Source: Phytopseudomonas flavescens (GTDB lineage: Bacteria > Pseudomonadota > Gammaproteobacteria > Pseudomonadales > Pseudomonadaceae). Taken from it: DNA of 64,000 bases. Made by a program: the position numbers and the translations under genes. The stretch lies in NCBI RefSeq assembly GCF_900100535.1, contig NZ_FNDG01000018.1:61134-125133 (forward strand), given 5' to 3'. This document shows, piece after piece, positions 34,453-43,131 of the stretch (the stretch's first letter is position 1; the number at the start of each line of letters is the position of its first letter). Below the pieces are notes generated by a model. It was not told the DNA's origin, made no database searches, and saw only the letters and a program-made list of their open reading frames with translations.

Positions 34453-36422
34453 GCGCGTGCCTCCTGCAGGCCCAGTGCGTCACGTACGCGCGTCCTGACC
34501 TTCATCCGGTAGCGTTTGTCAGCGGCGGCGAGAAAGCCGCCGAAGCCCATCATCAGGGCACCCAGCCAGATCCAGCGCACGAAGGGCTTGATATGTACGC
34601 GCACCGCCCAGGCGCCCTGCTCCAGTGGCTCGCCGAGAGCGACGAACAGGTCGCGGGTCAATCCGGCATTGATGCCCGCCTCGGTCATCATCGACCGCTG
34701 CACGGTATAAAGACGTTTCTCCGGGTGCAGCACAGCAATCTGCCGCTCGCCGTCGAAGACACGCACCGTGCCACGGTCGGAGATGAAGTTCGGCCCTTCA
34801 TGATGCGCTGCACCTTCGAACACGAACCGGTAACCACCCAGTTCCACCGCATCGCCCGGTGCCATGCGCATGTCACGCTCGAAGCTGCCGAGGCTGGTGA
34901 GGATCACGCCCAGTGCGCACACCGCCAGGCCCAGGTGCGCCAGTTGCATGCCCCAGTAGCTGCGACCAAGGCTGGCCATGCCCTTGAACAGGCCCTTGTG
35001 GCGGGTCTTGTCCTGAATGTCGCGCAGCCCGGCCAGGGTCACCCAAGCGGCCAGCAGGCAAACGCCGAGTACCGCCCAGTGGAAATCACCCCATAGCCAA
35101 CTGGCCAGCAACGCCAGGGCCACGCTGGCGACCAGCACCGGCGCGAGCATCCCGAGCAGCCAGCGTAGCGGCGTGTCCTTCCAGCGCACCAGTACGCCAA
35201 CGGCGAGCACCGCCATCAGCAAGCCCATCAGGGGTACGAACAGCGCATTGAAATAAGGCGGACCGACCGACAGCTTGGCGCCGCTCAGGGCATCCAGCAC
35301 CAGCGGATAGAGGGTGCCGAGCAGAATCATCGAGGCCGCCACCACCAGAATCAGGTTATTGGCCAGCAGCAGGGTTTCCCGTGACCACAGGCTGAAGCCA
35401 ACCTGGCTGCGTACCACGGGGGCGCGCAAGGCGAACAGGGTCAGCGAGCCGCCGACCACCAGCAGCAGGAACGCCAGGATGAACACACCACGCTCCGGGT
35501 CGCTGGCGAACGCGTGCACCGAGGTCAGCACACCGGAACGAACCAGGAAGGTACCCAGCAGGCTCAGGGAGAACGCGGCAATGGCGAGCAATACCGTCCA
35601 GCTCTTGAATACCCCGCGCTTCTCGGTCACGGCCAGGGAGTGGATCAGCGCGGTTCCGACCAGCCAGGGCATGAACGAGGCGTTCTCCACCGGATCCCAG
35701 AACCACCAGCCGCCCCAGCCCAGTTCGTAGTAGGCCCACCAGGAGCCAAGGGCGATGCCGATGCCGAGAAAGGCCCAGGCGACGATGGTCCAGGGACGCG
35801 ACCAGCGCGCCCAGGCGGCGTCCAGCTTGCCGCCAAGCAACGCGGCAATGGCGAAGGCGAAGGCCACGGAAAAGCCCACGTAACCCATGTAGAGCATCGG
35901 CGGGTGAATGATCAGGCCGAAATCCTGCAGCAGCGGATTGAGATCACGACCATCGGCGGGCACGTTCGGCAGCAGGCGAGTGAACGGGTTGGAGGTGATG
36001 ATCAGAAACAGCAGGAAGCCGACGCTGATGATACCCATCACACCCAGCACACGGGCGAGCATCTCTTCCGGCAGCTGTCGGGAAAAGATCGCCACGGCGA
36101 AGGTCCAGCCACCGAGGATCAACGCCCAGAGCAGCAGTGAACCCTCGTGGGCGCCCCATACCGCGCTGAATTTGTAATACCAGGGCAGCGCGGTATTGGA
36201 GTTCTGCGCCACGTAGGCCACGGAGAAATCGTCGGCCATGAAGGAGTAAGTGAGACAGGCGAAGGCGAAGGCCAGGAAGGCGAACTGCCCCCAGGCGGCG
36301 GGTTGCGCCAGGCTCATCCACTGGCGGTCACCTCGCCAGGCGCCAACCAGCGGCAGGGTCGCCTGCACCAGGGCCAGGCACAGGGCCAGGATCATCGCCA
36401 GATGGCCGAGTTCGGGAATCAT
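34449..36422 (-). CDS. ccmF: Haem lyase subunit CcmF
   Basis: A 657-residue polytopic inner-membrane protein with about 15 hydrophobic segments. The haem-handling WWD motif GWGGWWFWDPVEN lies near residue 232, and conserved histidines flank it. With CcmH and CcmI it ligates haem from holo-CcmE to the apocytochrome. The length is normal. Neighbouring genes overlap on both sides. Confidence 0.95.
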   Translation of the reverse strand: MIPELGHLAMILALCLALVQATLPLVGAWRGDRQWMSLAQPAAWGQFAFLAFAFACLTYSFMADDFSVAYVAQNSNTALPWYYKFSAVWGAHEGSLLLWALILGGWTFAVAIFSRQLPEEMLARVLGVMGIISVGFLLFLIITSNPFTRLLPNVPADGRDLNPLLQDFGLIIHPPMLYMGYVGFSVAFAFAIAALLGGKLDAAWARWSRPWTIVAWAFLGIGIALGSWWAYYELGWGGWWFWDPVENASFMPWLVGTALIHSLAVTEKRGVFKSWTVLLAIAAFSLSLLGTFLVRSGVLTSVHAFASDPERGVFILAFLLLVVGGSLTLFALRAPVVRSQVGFSLWSRETLLLANNLILVVAASMILLGTLYPLVLDALSGAKLSVGPPYFNALFVPLMGLLMAVLAVGVLVRWKDTPLRWLLGMLAPVLVASVALALLASWLWGDFHWAVLGVCLLAAWVTLAGLRDIQDKTRHKGLFKGMASLGRSYWGMQLAHLGLAVCALGVILTSLGSFERDMRMAPGDAVELGGYRFVFEGAAHHEGPNFISDRGTVRVFDGERQIAVLHPEKRLYTVQRSMMTEAGINAGLTRDLFVALGEPLEQGAWAVRVHIKPFVRWIWLGALMMGFGGFLAAADKRYRMKVRTRVRDALGLQEARA

Positions 36423-36883
36423 TGCGCGGCCTCCCCGGCCTTTTCGTAGTGCCTGTTCATGCCACTCTGCTCCAGGGCCTGCTTGACCTCGGGCGGCATG
36501 TAGTTCTCATCGTGCTTGGCCAGCACCTCGTCGGCGAGCAGCAGGCCGCCGTCATCGACCGTGCCCATGGCGACGATGCCCTGCCCCTCGCGAAACAGAT
36601 CCGGCAGGATGCCGTGGTAGCGGATGGTGACCCGCGCGACGCCATCGGTGACCACGAAGTCGGTCTGCAGCGAGTCGCTGGAACGTTTCACCGAGCCCTT
36701 CTCCACCAGGCCGCCAGCACGAATGCGAGTGTCCACCGGCGCCTCGCCCTTGGCGATCTGCGTCGGCGTGTAGAACAGGTTGATGTTCTGTTGCAGCGCG
36801 CTCAAGGCCAGCGCGACCGCGATAGCGACTCCAGCGATGATCGCCAGGACGATGAACAGGCGCTTCTTGCGTACAGCGTTCAA
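36419..36883 (-). CDS. ccmE: Haem chaperone CcmE
   Basis: A 154-residue periplasmic haem chaperone anchored by one N-terminal membrane segment (about 9-28). The OB-fold core follows, and the haem-binding LAKHDENYMP segment near residue 123 contains the His that attaches haem covalently and the Tyr that ligates it. The start is a TTG at 36883, which overlaps the ccmD stop (TTGA). No ATG fits, and the N-terminus MNAVRKKRL matches the family. Confidence 0.93.
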   Translation of the reverse strand: MNAVRKKRLFIVLAIIAGVAIAVALALSALQQNINLFYTPTQIAKGEAPVDTRIRAGGLVEKGSVKRSSDSLQTDFVVTDGVARVTIRYHGILPDLFREGQGIVAMGTVDDGGLLLADEVLAKHDENYMPPEVKQALEQSGMNRHYEKAGEAAQ

Positions 36884-37056
36884 CGCGACGCCTCCCGGCG
36901 CAGCCGACGCGCCTCATCCTGCAGGTGGCGGCGCCGCGCATGCAGTGGCAACAGTACGTTGAGCACCAGCACGGCCATGCAGATGCCGTAGGCCGACCAG
37001 ACATAAAGGCCGTGGTTACCCATGGCGAGAAACTCTGCGAATGACCCGAAGCTCAT
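36880..37056 (-). CDS. ccmD: Haem exporter protein CcmD
   Basis: A 58-residue protein read directly from the sequence: MSFGSFAEFLAMG at the N-terminus, one membrane segment (about 19-37, SAYGICMAVLVLNVLLPL) and a very basic cytoplasmic tail (HARRRHLQ to the end). CcmD helps release holo-CcmE from the CcmABC complex. The ATG at 37056 overlaps the ccmC stop by four bases (37053-37056), and its stop overlaps the TTG of ccmE. Size, topology and position are all as expected, though the gene is short enough to be missed by automatic callers. Confidence 0.93.
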   Translation of the reverse strand: MSFGSFAEFLAMGNHGLYVWSAYGICMAVLVLNVLLPLHARRRHLQDEARRLRREASR

Positions 37057-37823
37057 CGGTTACCCTCCAACTGCGCGCGGATTTCGGCTTTCACCCAACT
37101 GCTGCGTGCCTCGCGGCGCAACAGGTCGAGGCGCATGCGCATCAGCAGCACGGCGGCGAAGAAGCAATAGAAGCCCAGCACCATGATCAGCAGTGGCAGC
37201 CACATCTGCATGGGCATCGCCGGTTTGTCGATGACGCTGAAGGTGGCTGGCTGGTGCAGGGTGTTCCACCACTCCACCGAATATTTGATGATCGGCACGT
37301 TGATCACCCCGACCACCGCCAGCACGGCACAGGCCTTGGCGGCACTGTCGCGGTTGCTGATCGCCTGGCCGAGGGCGATGACACCGAAATACAGGAACAG
37401 CAGGATCAGCATCGACGTCAGGCGCGCATCCCAGATCCAGTAGGTGCCCCAGGTCGGCTTGCCCCACAGCGCGCCGCTGATCAGCGCGATGGCGGTCATC
37501 CAGGCGCCGATGGGCGCGGCCTGCTGCAGGGCGACATCGGCCAGCTTCATCTTCCAGACCAGGCCGACCAGGCCGACCACGGCAAGCATCACGTAGATCG
37601 ACTGGGCCAGGAACGCGGCTGGCACGTGGATATAGATGATCCGGAAACTGTTGCCCTGCTGATAATCAGGCGGCGCGAAGGCCAGGCCCCAGACCGTACC
37701 CACGACCAGCAGCACGGCAGCGGCAATCGCCAGCCCGGGCAGCCAGCGGCCACTGATCTCGTAGAACCATTTGGGCGAGCCCAGCTTGTGAAACCATGTC
37801 CAATTCATCAGGTCACTCATCAT
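37053..37823 (-). CDS. ccmC: Haem transporter subunit CcmC
   Basis: A 256-residue inner-membrane protein with six membrane segments. The tryptophan-rich WGTYWIWDARLT motif near residue 125, together with flanking histidines (including YIHVPAA near residue 68), handles haem and loads it onto CcmE. The exact start is uncertain: an ATG pair at 37823/37820 and an ATG at 37808 are all possible, and only the last gives the compact family N-terminus MNWTWFHK. Confidence 0.94.
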   Translation of the reverse strand: MMSDLMNWTWFHKLGSPKWFYEISGRWLPGLAIAAAVLLVVGTVWGLAFAPPDYQQGNSFRIIYIHVPAAFLAQSIYVMLAVVGLVGLVWKMKLADVALQQAAPIGAWMTAIALISGALWGKPTWGTYWIWDARLTSMLILLFLYFGVIALGQAISNRDSAAKACAVLAVVGVINVPIIKYSVEWWNTLHQPATFSVIDKPAMPMQMWLPLLIMVLGFYCFFAAVLLMRMRLDLLRREARSSWVKAEIRAQLEGNR

Positions 37824-37871
37824 TCTCCGAGGTAGGGGCCATCGCTGGCCATCCTCGATAGCACGGTTGAA

Positions 37872-38543
37872 TCATTCGCCGACACTGATGGTCAGGCCCG
37901 CAGCAATGGCGAATGGTGTCAGCGTTGCTGTCAGTGCGGTCAGGCTGGCCAGCCACAAGAGGTGGCCGACCACCGGCAACCCCTGCAGACTCGCCTGCAA
38001 GGCCCCACTGCCGAGAATCAGCACCGGGATGTACAAGGGTAAAATAAGCAACGCCAGCAGCAACCCGCCGCGCTTGAGCCCTACGGTGAGGGCAGCACCG
38101 ATGGCGCCGAGCAGGCTGAGAACCGGCGTGCCCAGCAGCAGGGAGGCGAGCAGCACGGGCAGGCAGCGAGCCGGCAGCCCAAGCATCAAGGCCAGCAAGG
38201 GCGACAGCAGCACCAGGGCCAGGCCGGAAAACAGCCAGTGCGCACAGACCTTGGCCAGCACCAGCAGCGCCAAGGGGTGTGAGGAAAGCACCCACTGTTC
38301 CAGGGAGCCGTCTTCAAAGTCGCTGCGAAACAGGCCATCGAGGGACAGCAGCACCGCCAGCAAGGCCGCCACCCACACCAGACCAGGCGAGAGGCTTTGC
38401 AGCAGTTGCGTTTGCGGCCCGACGGCCAGCGGGAACAGGGCGATGACGATAGCGAAGAACACCAGTGGATTGGCCAGCTCTGCAGGGCGCCGACACAGCA
38501 GACGCGCCTCGCGCATGACCAGTAGCATAAATACACTGCTCAT
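37872..38543 (-). CDS. ccmB: Haem exporter permease CcmB
   Basis: A 223-residue ABC permease with six hydrophobic segments and the start REARLLCRRPAELANPLVFF typical of CcmB. With ATPase CcmA and CcmC/CcmD it releases holo-CcmE from CcmC. The ATG overlaps the ccmA stop by four bases (38540-38543). The 48-base gap to ccmC holds no gene. Confidence 0.94.
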   Translation of the reverse strand: MSSVFMLLVMREARLLCRRPAELANPLVFFAIVIALFPLAVGPQTQLLQSLSPGLVWVAALLAVLLSLDGLFRSDFEDGSLEQWVLSSHPLALLVLAKVCAHWLFSGLALVLLSPLLALMLGLPARCLPVLLASLLLGTPVLSLLGAIGAALTVGLKRGGLLLALLILPLYIPVLILGSGALQASLQGLPVVGHLLWLASLTALTATLTPFAIAAGLTISVGE

Positions 38544-39175
38544 GCGGCGAGCTGTCCCAGATCAAGGTCGCGATAACCAGCCGGCTGGTTGCTCAGACTG
38601 TGGTGGGTCGTCAGGATCACCAGGCCACCCTGCCGGCAATGCGCGGCCAGGTGGTTTTCCAGTTGGCTCACGGCCTGCTTGTCGAGGGCGGTGAAGGGCT
38701 CATCGAGAATCCACAGCGGCGGGCTGTCGAGATGCAGCCGTGCCAGTGCCACACGGCGCTGCTGGCCGGCCGAGAGGGTATGGCAGGGCACGTCCTCGAA
38801 ACCGCGCAGCCCGACGGCCTGGAGGGCCTGCCAGATCTGCTCGCGGCTCGCGGGTCGATGCAGGGCGCACAACCAGGCGAGATTTTCCTCGGCACTGAGC
38901 AACCCTTTTATACCGGCAGCGTGACCGATCCACAGCAGGTCACTGGCCAGATCACCGCTGCGGGTGCCGAGCGGCTGGCCCTTGAGGCGAATTTGCCCGG
39001 AGGTGGGTTGTCTCAATCCAGCGAGCACACGCAACAGACTGGTCTTGCCGCTGCCATTGGGGCCGGAGACCTGCAGCATCTGCCCTGCGTCCAGCTGGAT
39101 ATCCAGATTCTCGAACAGCAGACGCCAATCCCGTTCGCAGGAAAGTGCCGTTGCTTCGAGAAAGGGGCTGCTCAC
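38540..39175 (-). CDS. ccmA: Haem exporter ATPase CcmA
   Basis: A 211-residue ABC ATPase. Walker A is GPNGSGKTS near residue 39, the signature is LSAGQQRR near residue 135, and Walker B is LWILDEPFTALD near residue 155. It powers release of haem-loaded CcmE. It is the first gene of the ccm operon, and the operon promoter should lie in the 131 bases upstream that it shares with the divergent FliK-like gene. Confidence 0.95.
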   Translation of the reverse strand: MSSPFLEATALSCERDWRLLFENLDIQLDAGQMLQVSGPNGSGKTSLLRVLAGLRQPTSGQIRLKGQPLGTRSGDLASDLLWIGHAAGIKGLLSAEENLAWLCALHRPASREQIWQALQAVGLRGFEDVPCHTLSAGQQRRVALARLHLDSPPLWILDEPFTALDKQAVSQLENHLAAHCRQGGLVILTTHHSLSNQPAGYRDLDLGQLAA

Positions 39176-39190
39176 AGCGCGGACACCTGG

Positions 39191-39221
39191 TTCAAGTCGT
39201 GACGATTGTGGCCGCTATAAT
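39191..39221 (+). promoter_or_regulatory. Possible sigma-70 type promoter for the FliK-like gene
   Basis: TATAAT at 39216-39221 is a perfect -10 box. A weak TTCAAG at 39191-39196 lies 19 bases upstream, longer than ideal. It points toward the FliK-like gene at 39307. The same 131-base gap must also hold the ccmA promoter on the other strand. Confidence 0.35.
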
Positions 39222-39306
39222 GGTGCGGACGTTTGAAGTGGCCGGAATTATACATGCCCGACAAGCACACCCGCAGTGCGCTTTTGGCTAAAGAGTATGA
39301 GACTTA

Positions 39307-40851
39307 ATGACCGAGATCAGTGGATCGCGTCCTATCGCCGCAGCACCTCCCGTTAGCAGGCCGCTAGTCAATGCCGCCGACCTGGCGGTCAAGCTCCTGC
39401 AGCCCCTCGACGGCCTGATGAGCAGTGGCGAGAGTGCCAAGGCAGAGGTACTCAGTCTCAAGGAGGTGGCGCAGAGCTTCCAGTTGATGCTGCGAGTGAC
39501 CCTGGACAGCGGCCGCCAGGCGACGTTGCAGGCCAACAGCTTGCAACCCATCGCACAAGGCACGCCCTTGGCGGTCACGGTGTTGTCGGAATCGCGTCTG
39601 ACCCTCGCGGTTCTGGGCAGCGGCAGCGCACCATTGACCAGCATCGATCTCGAGCAACTGCCGGTCGGCACGCTGTTGCAAGGCAAGGTCGTCGCCCAGG
39701 AAGCACTACCCACGCAAACGGCGCAGACGGTCTTCAAGGTGCTGGTGAACCTGCTCAACACTCCCTTGGCGGGCAGCAAGCTGAGCCTGGAAACCCCCCT
39801 CGACCTGCCTATCGGCAGCCTGCTCAGCGCCCGCGTTCAGGGTGATCAGTCACTGGCGTTTCTGCCCTTGAGCGGCAGACTCGATCAATTGGCGTTGCTT
39901 CAGCAACTCGGTGGTCAGCACACTCGCCAGGGCTCGTTGGAGGGTTTGTTATCCGCCTTGAAGGGGCTGGGCGATCAATCCGGCATGCCCGATGGCCTGC
40001 GTGGCAGTATCGACAAGCTGCTCGGCGCATTGCCGAGTGGCGAGCAACTGAGTAGTGGCAAAGGCCTCATGCAGGCGCTGGAAAACAGCGGCCTGTTTCT
40101 CGAAAGCAAACTGCTGGCGGGCCAGCCCGGCGCGCTGGGTACCGACATGAAGGCCAACCTGCTGCGGCTGGTCAGCCAATTGCTGCCCTTGCTACCGGGA
40201 TCCGCGCCTCTGGCCGCGGCGACGCTATCGAACGCGGCCATGACCCAGGCGCTCCCCGCCTTCGCCCGTAACATCCTTGGCAATATCGGGCAAAGCAGCG
40301 GCCGCCAGCAGGCCACGAGTTTTCCACTGCCCAGCCGCCTGCTGCAGGCCATGGAGGGCGAGGCCGACCTGGAAGCGCTGCTCAAGCTGGCGGCCGCCGC
40401 CATTTCTCGCCTGCAGACCCACCAATTGTCCAGCCTGGCACAGAGCGAGACCGGGCCGGACGGCGCGCAAGTGACGACGTGGCAGATAGAGGTGCCCATG
40501 CGCAACCAGCACGAGCTGGTGCCACTGCAGGTGAAGATCCAGCATGAAGAACCCGCCCCGTCCGCCAAACAGGATCCCAAGGAAGCCCTCTGGCGTATCG
40601 ACCTGGCGTTCGACCTGGATCCCCTCGGCCCACTGCAGGTGCAGGCGCAACTCGCCCACGGCAGCCTGTCCAGCCAGCTCTGGGCCGAACGCGCCAGTAC
40701 CGCCGGCCTGATCGACCGTGAACTGGGCAACCTGCGCGAGCGCCTGGTAACGGCCGGACTTACCGTCGGTGATCTGGTCTGTAGCCAGGGCACGCCACCC
40801 CAAGGGCCGAAAACCTCACTGGAACAGCGCTGGGTCGATGAAACCGCATGA
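39307..40851 (+). CDS. FliK-like flagellar hook-length control protein
   Basis: A 514-residue protein with long low-complexity stretches rich in Leu, Ala, Ser and Gln, and a C-terminal globular domain (about 380-490) containing WQIEVPMRNQHELVPLQV and WRIDLAFDLDPLGPL, which matches the FliK hook-length control domain. It sits beside an FlhB-C-like gene and the chemotaxis cluster, at the position of the PA1440s-1470s-type FliK paralogue in other pseudomonads. It may be a second FliK rather than the main one. It overlaps the next gene by ATGA (40848-40851). Confidence 0.75.
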   Translation: MTEISGSRPIAAAPPVSRPLVNAADLAVKLLQPLDGLMSSGESAKAEVLSLKEVAQSFQLMLRVTLDSGRQATLQANSLQPIAQGTPLAVTVLSESRLTLAVLGSGSAPLTSIDLEQLPVGTLLQGKVVAQEALPTQTAQTVFKVLVNLLNTPLAGSKLSLETPLDLPIGSLLSARVQGDQSLAFLPLSGRLDQLALLQQLGGQHTRQGSLEGLLSALKGLGDQSGMPDGLRGSIDKLLGALPSGEQLSSGKGLMQALENSGLFLESKLLAGQPGALGTDMKANLLRLVSQLLPLLPGSAPLAAATLSNAAMTQALPAFARNILGNIGQSSGRQQATSFPLPSRLLQAMEGEADLEALLKLAAAAISRLQTHQLSSLAQSETGPDGAQVTTWQIEVPMRNQHELVPLQVKIQHEEPAPSAKQDPKEALWRIDLAFDLDPLGPLQVQAQLAHGSLSSQLWAERASTAGLIDRELGNLRERLVTAGLTVGDLVCSQGTPPQGPKTSLEQRWVDETA

Positions 40852-41189
40852 ATCGTAAAGCTCCCCGCCAAGCCATCGCCCTCACCTATGACGGCCAGAG
40901 CGCTCCTAATCTAAGTGCCAAGGGCGACGACGAACTGGCCGAGGCGATACTCGCCATCGCCCGCGCTCACGACGTGCCGATCTACGAGAATGCCGAGTTG
41001 GTGCGCCTGCTGGCACGCCTGGAGCTCGGCGAAGCGATACCCGAGCAGTTGTACCGCTGCATCGCCGAGATCATTGCATTCGCCTGGTACCTGACAGGCA
41101 AGTACCCGCCCGGCTTCGACCCACGCGGCAAACCCAGGGAAGGGCCGCAGTTGCTCAGTGGGCCGGATCACAAGAGCAACCGGCATTAG
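40848..41189 (+). CDS. FlhB C-terminal-domain-like small protein
   Basis: A 113-residue protein equal to the cytoplasmic FlhB/YscU C-terminal domain without any membrane part. QAIALTYDGQSAPNLSAKG at the start and LGEAIPEQLYRCIAEIIAFAWYL near residue 60 match the FlhB fold. The autocleavage NPTH site is replaced by APNLS, so self-cleavage is not expected. Stand-alone copies of this domain (FhlB/YlqH) are known but their role is unclear. Coupling to a FliK-like gene is notable, since FliK acts by contacting this domain of FlhB. Confidence 0.78.
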   Translation: MNRKAPRQAIALTYDGQSAPNLSAKGDDELAEAILAIARAHDVPIYENAELVRLLARLELGEAIPEQLYRCIAEIIAFAWYLTGKYPPGFDPRGKPREGPQLLSGPDHKSNRH

Positions 41190-41244
41190 GTCGGCGACAG
41201 AACGCACTCTGGTCGATGGCGCTGAAGCGTAGCGATACGAGGTG

Positions 41245-41643
41245 CTAGGAACGGCGCGCCTGGTGCAGTTTGGCGACCAGTTCTGCTTCGGCCTTGCTGA
41301 GGCCGCAGGAGTGGGTGAGGTCGTCAGCACTGGCGCCCATGCCGACCAAGCGTGCTGCCTGGGTGAACGACAGGCTGGTGGGGTCACGCTGCTCGATCTG
41401 GGTCAGCTTGTCCGGCAGCGGCGCTACAGTGCGACGCAGCTCATGGAGCTCTTCGCCCATGCGGATGCTGCCGGTCAGGTAGGTGTCAAGGCGCTTGTTC
41501 AGCTCGCGGATACGCTGGTCACGCTGGGCATCGCGCTCGGCCTGCAATTGGCTGGCCAGGCGCAGACGGCCCGCTAGCCACACGCAGGCCCCCACCAGGC
41601 CGGCACAGGCCAGCGCGAGCACGATCAGCGCGGCCTCGAGCAC
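41245..41643 (-). CDS. DUF2802 protein with membrane anchor
   Basis: A 132-residue protein. The N-terminal membrane segment (about 5-25) is followed by a coiled coil (about 32-85) and a C-terminal helix-turn-helix-like segment (ADDLTHSCGLSKAEAELV). It matches the DUF2802 proteins found at the end of the Pseudomonas chemotaxis operon just after cheW. The function is unknown. The gene faces the FlhB-C-like gene with 55 bases between their 3' ends. Confidence 0.8.
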   Translation of the reverse strand: MLEAALIVLALACAGLVGACVWLAGRLRLASQLQAERDAQRDQRIRELNKRLDTYLTGSIRMGEELHELRRTVAPLPDKLTQIEQRDPTSLSFTQAARLVGMGASADDLTHSCGLSKAEAELVAKLHQARRS

Positions 41644-41644
41644 C

Positions 41645-42124
41645 TCAGATGCTCTCCAGCTCCGACCATTCTTCTTCGGTCATCATCTTGTCCAGCTCGA
41701 CCAGAATCAGCAACTCGCCGTTCTTGTTGCAGACGCCCTGGATGAACTTGGCCGACTCGTCATTACCGACATTGGGTGCGGTTTCAACTTCTGACTGACG
41801 CAGATAGACCACTTCGGCCACGCTATCGACGAGAATGCCCACGACCTGTTTGTCCGCCTCGATGATGACGATGCGGGTGTTGTCGGTGACGTCGGACGAG
41901 TCCAGGCCGAAACGCTGGCGCGTGTCGATCACGGTGACCACGTTGCCACGCAGATTGATGATCCCCAGCACATAGCTCGGCGCCCCCGGCACCGGGGCGA
42001 TTTCCGTGTAGCGCAGCACTTCCTGCACCTGCATCACGTTGATACCGTAGCTTTCGTTGTCCAGCCGGAACGTGACCCACTGCAGGATCGGATCTTCAGC
42101 GCCTTGTGCAGAGTTTTTCTTCAT
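41645..42124 (-). CDS. cheW: Chemotaxis coupling protein CheW
   Basis: A 159-residue CheW. The single CheW beta-barrel domain runs from about residue 12 to 150, with the conserved NLRGNVVTVID segment near residue 63 and VDSVAEVVYL near residue 110. It bridges chemoreceptors and CheA at the pole. It is the last che gene of this operon. Confidence 0.94.
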   Translation of the reverse strand: MKKNSAQGAEDPILQWVTFRLDNESYGINVMQVQEVLRYTEIAPVPGAPSYVLGIINLRGNVVTVIDTRQRFGLDSSDVTDNTRIVIIEADKQVVGILVDSVAEVVYLRQSEVETAPNVGNDESAKFIQGVCNKNGELLILVELDKMMTEEEWSELESI

Positions 42125-42214
42125 GGCCTAGCCTCGTCATTGACCGCGTGGGCGGTGTGCGGTATTCCCGCTGTTCAATCGGCCGCACGCGTCTTGGGGC
42201 GTGCAGCCTGGTAA

Positions 42215-43039
42215 TCAGTGTACCTGTCCGTTGCCCATGCGCTTGGTCGCGCCGCTGGCGATCAACTCGGCCAGTGCGGAGACGTCCAGCAGCGCGCACA
42301 TGTGCTCGATCACCGTGCCCGCCAGCCAAGGCCGTTGGGCACGCTGGCTGCGCCATTTGATTTCGTCGGGGTTCAAACGAATCGAACGACTGACCTGATG
42401 AACGGCCAGCCCCCATTCATAGCCCTGAACGGATATCACGTACTGCAGGCCCTGACGGAAGTCGTCCCGGTAACGATCCGGCATCACCCAGCGCGCGGTA
42501 TCGAGCACCTTCAGGTTGCCTGACTGTGATGGCAGTATGCCCAGAAACCAGTCCGGTTGGCCAAACAAAGGTGTCAGATCCTGGCCGGCCAGGGGATAGA
42601 TCGAGCCCAGGCACACCAGCGGCACCGCTAGCGTCAGGCCAGCGACGTCGAACAACAGGCATTCGAAGGGCTCCTGCGCCCAGTCGGGACGACCATCGGC
42701 CAGCACGGAAGCGATCTGTGCCGCCGGGCGATAAACCTCGGCCAACGGCTCGACCAGCGGCGGCATGCTGATCGGCTCTACGCTGATCGCAGGGGGTGCT
42801 TCCACGACTGGCGCGACGACGATCTCCGCCTCGCGCGGCAGGGCCGGTAAGCGAACCTCGCCGCGCGGCGCCAATCGGGCGTCGCGGATCTGCTCTTCAC
42901 GCACGGCCGCCTCGAACTCATCGAGGCTGCTTTCGGACAGCTCCTGCTCCAGTTCGACTGCGGCGTCCTGCAGCAACCCGTCGAGGTATGACTGCAGCGC
43001 CAGTTGCGGCCGTGTGGCGATGGCGGTGGAACGACTCAT
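42215..43039 (-). CDS. parP: ParP-like CheW-domain protein
   Basis: A 274-residue protein. An N-terminal 130 residues of low-complexity, Glu/Pro-rich linker precedes a C-terminal CheW-like (AIF) domain. In Vibrio and Pseudomonas the pair ParC-ParP, encoded between motCD and cheW, keeps the chemoreceptor arrays at the old cell pole: ParP binds ParC and the CheA array. The start at 43039 (MSRSTAIATRP) is preferred to a GTG at 43054. The gap of 90 bases to cheW holds no gene. Confidence 0.85.
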   Translation of the reverse strand: MSRSTAIATRPQLALQSYLDGLLQDAAVELEQELSESSLDEFEAAVREEQIRDARLAPRGEVRLPALPREAEIVVAPVVEAPPAISVEPISMPPLVEPLAEVYRPAAQIASVLADGRPDWAQEPFECLLFDVAGLTLAVPLVCLGSIYPLAGQDLTPLFGQPDWFLGILPSQSGNLKVLDTARWVMPDRYRDDFRQGLQYVISVQGYEWGLAVHQVSRSIRLNPDEIKWRSQRAQRPWLAGTVIEHMCALLDVSALAELIASGATKRMGNGQVH

Positions 43040-43131
43040 GAATGCAACCCACAATGAAGACCTGTATGAGCTATCGGCCGCAGGGGCGGCAGACTTGAGG
43101 CAGTTCGCGCAGAATAACCAGGCATTGCCGA

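Noticed and set aside
42145..42214. Inverted repeat GCACGC..GCGTGC between cheW and the ParP-like gene, considered as a terminator
   Set aside because: Short stem, no T run, and genes on both sides are transcribed in the same direction, so it is too weak to call.
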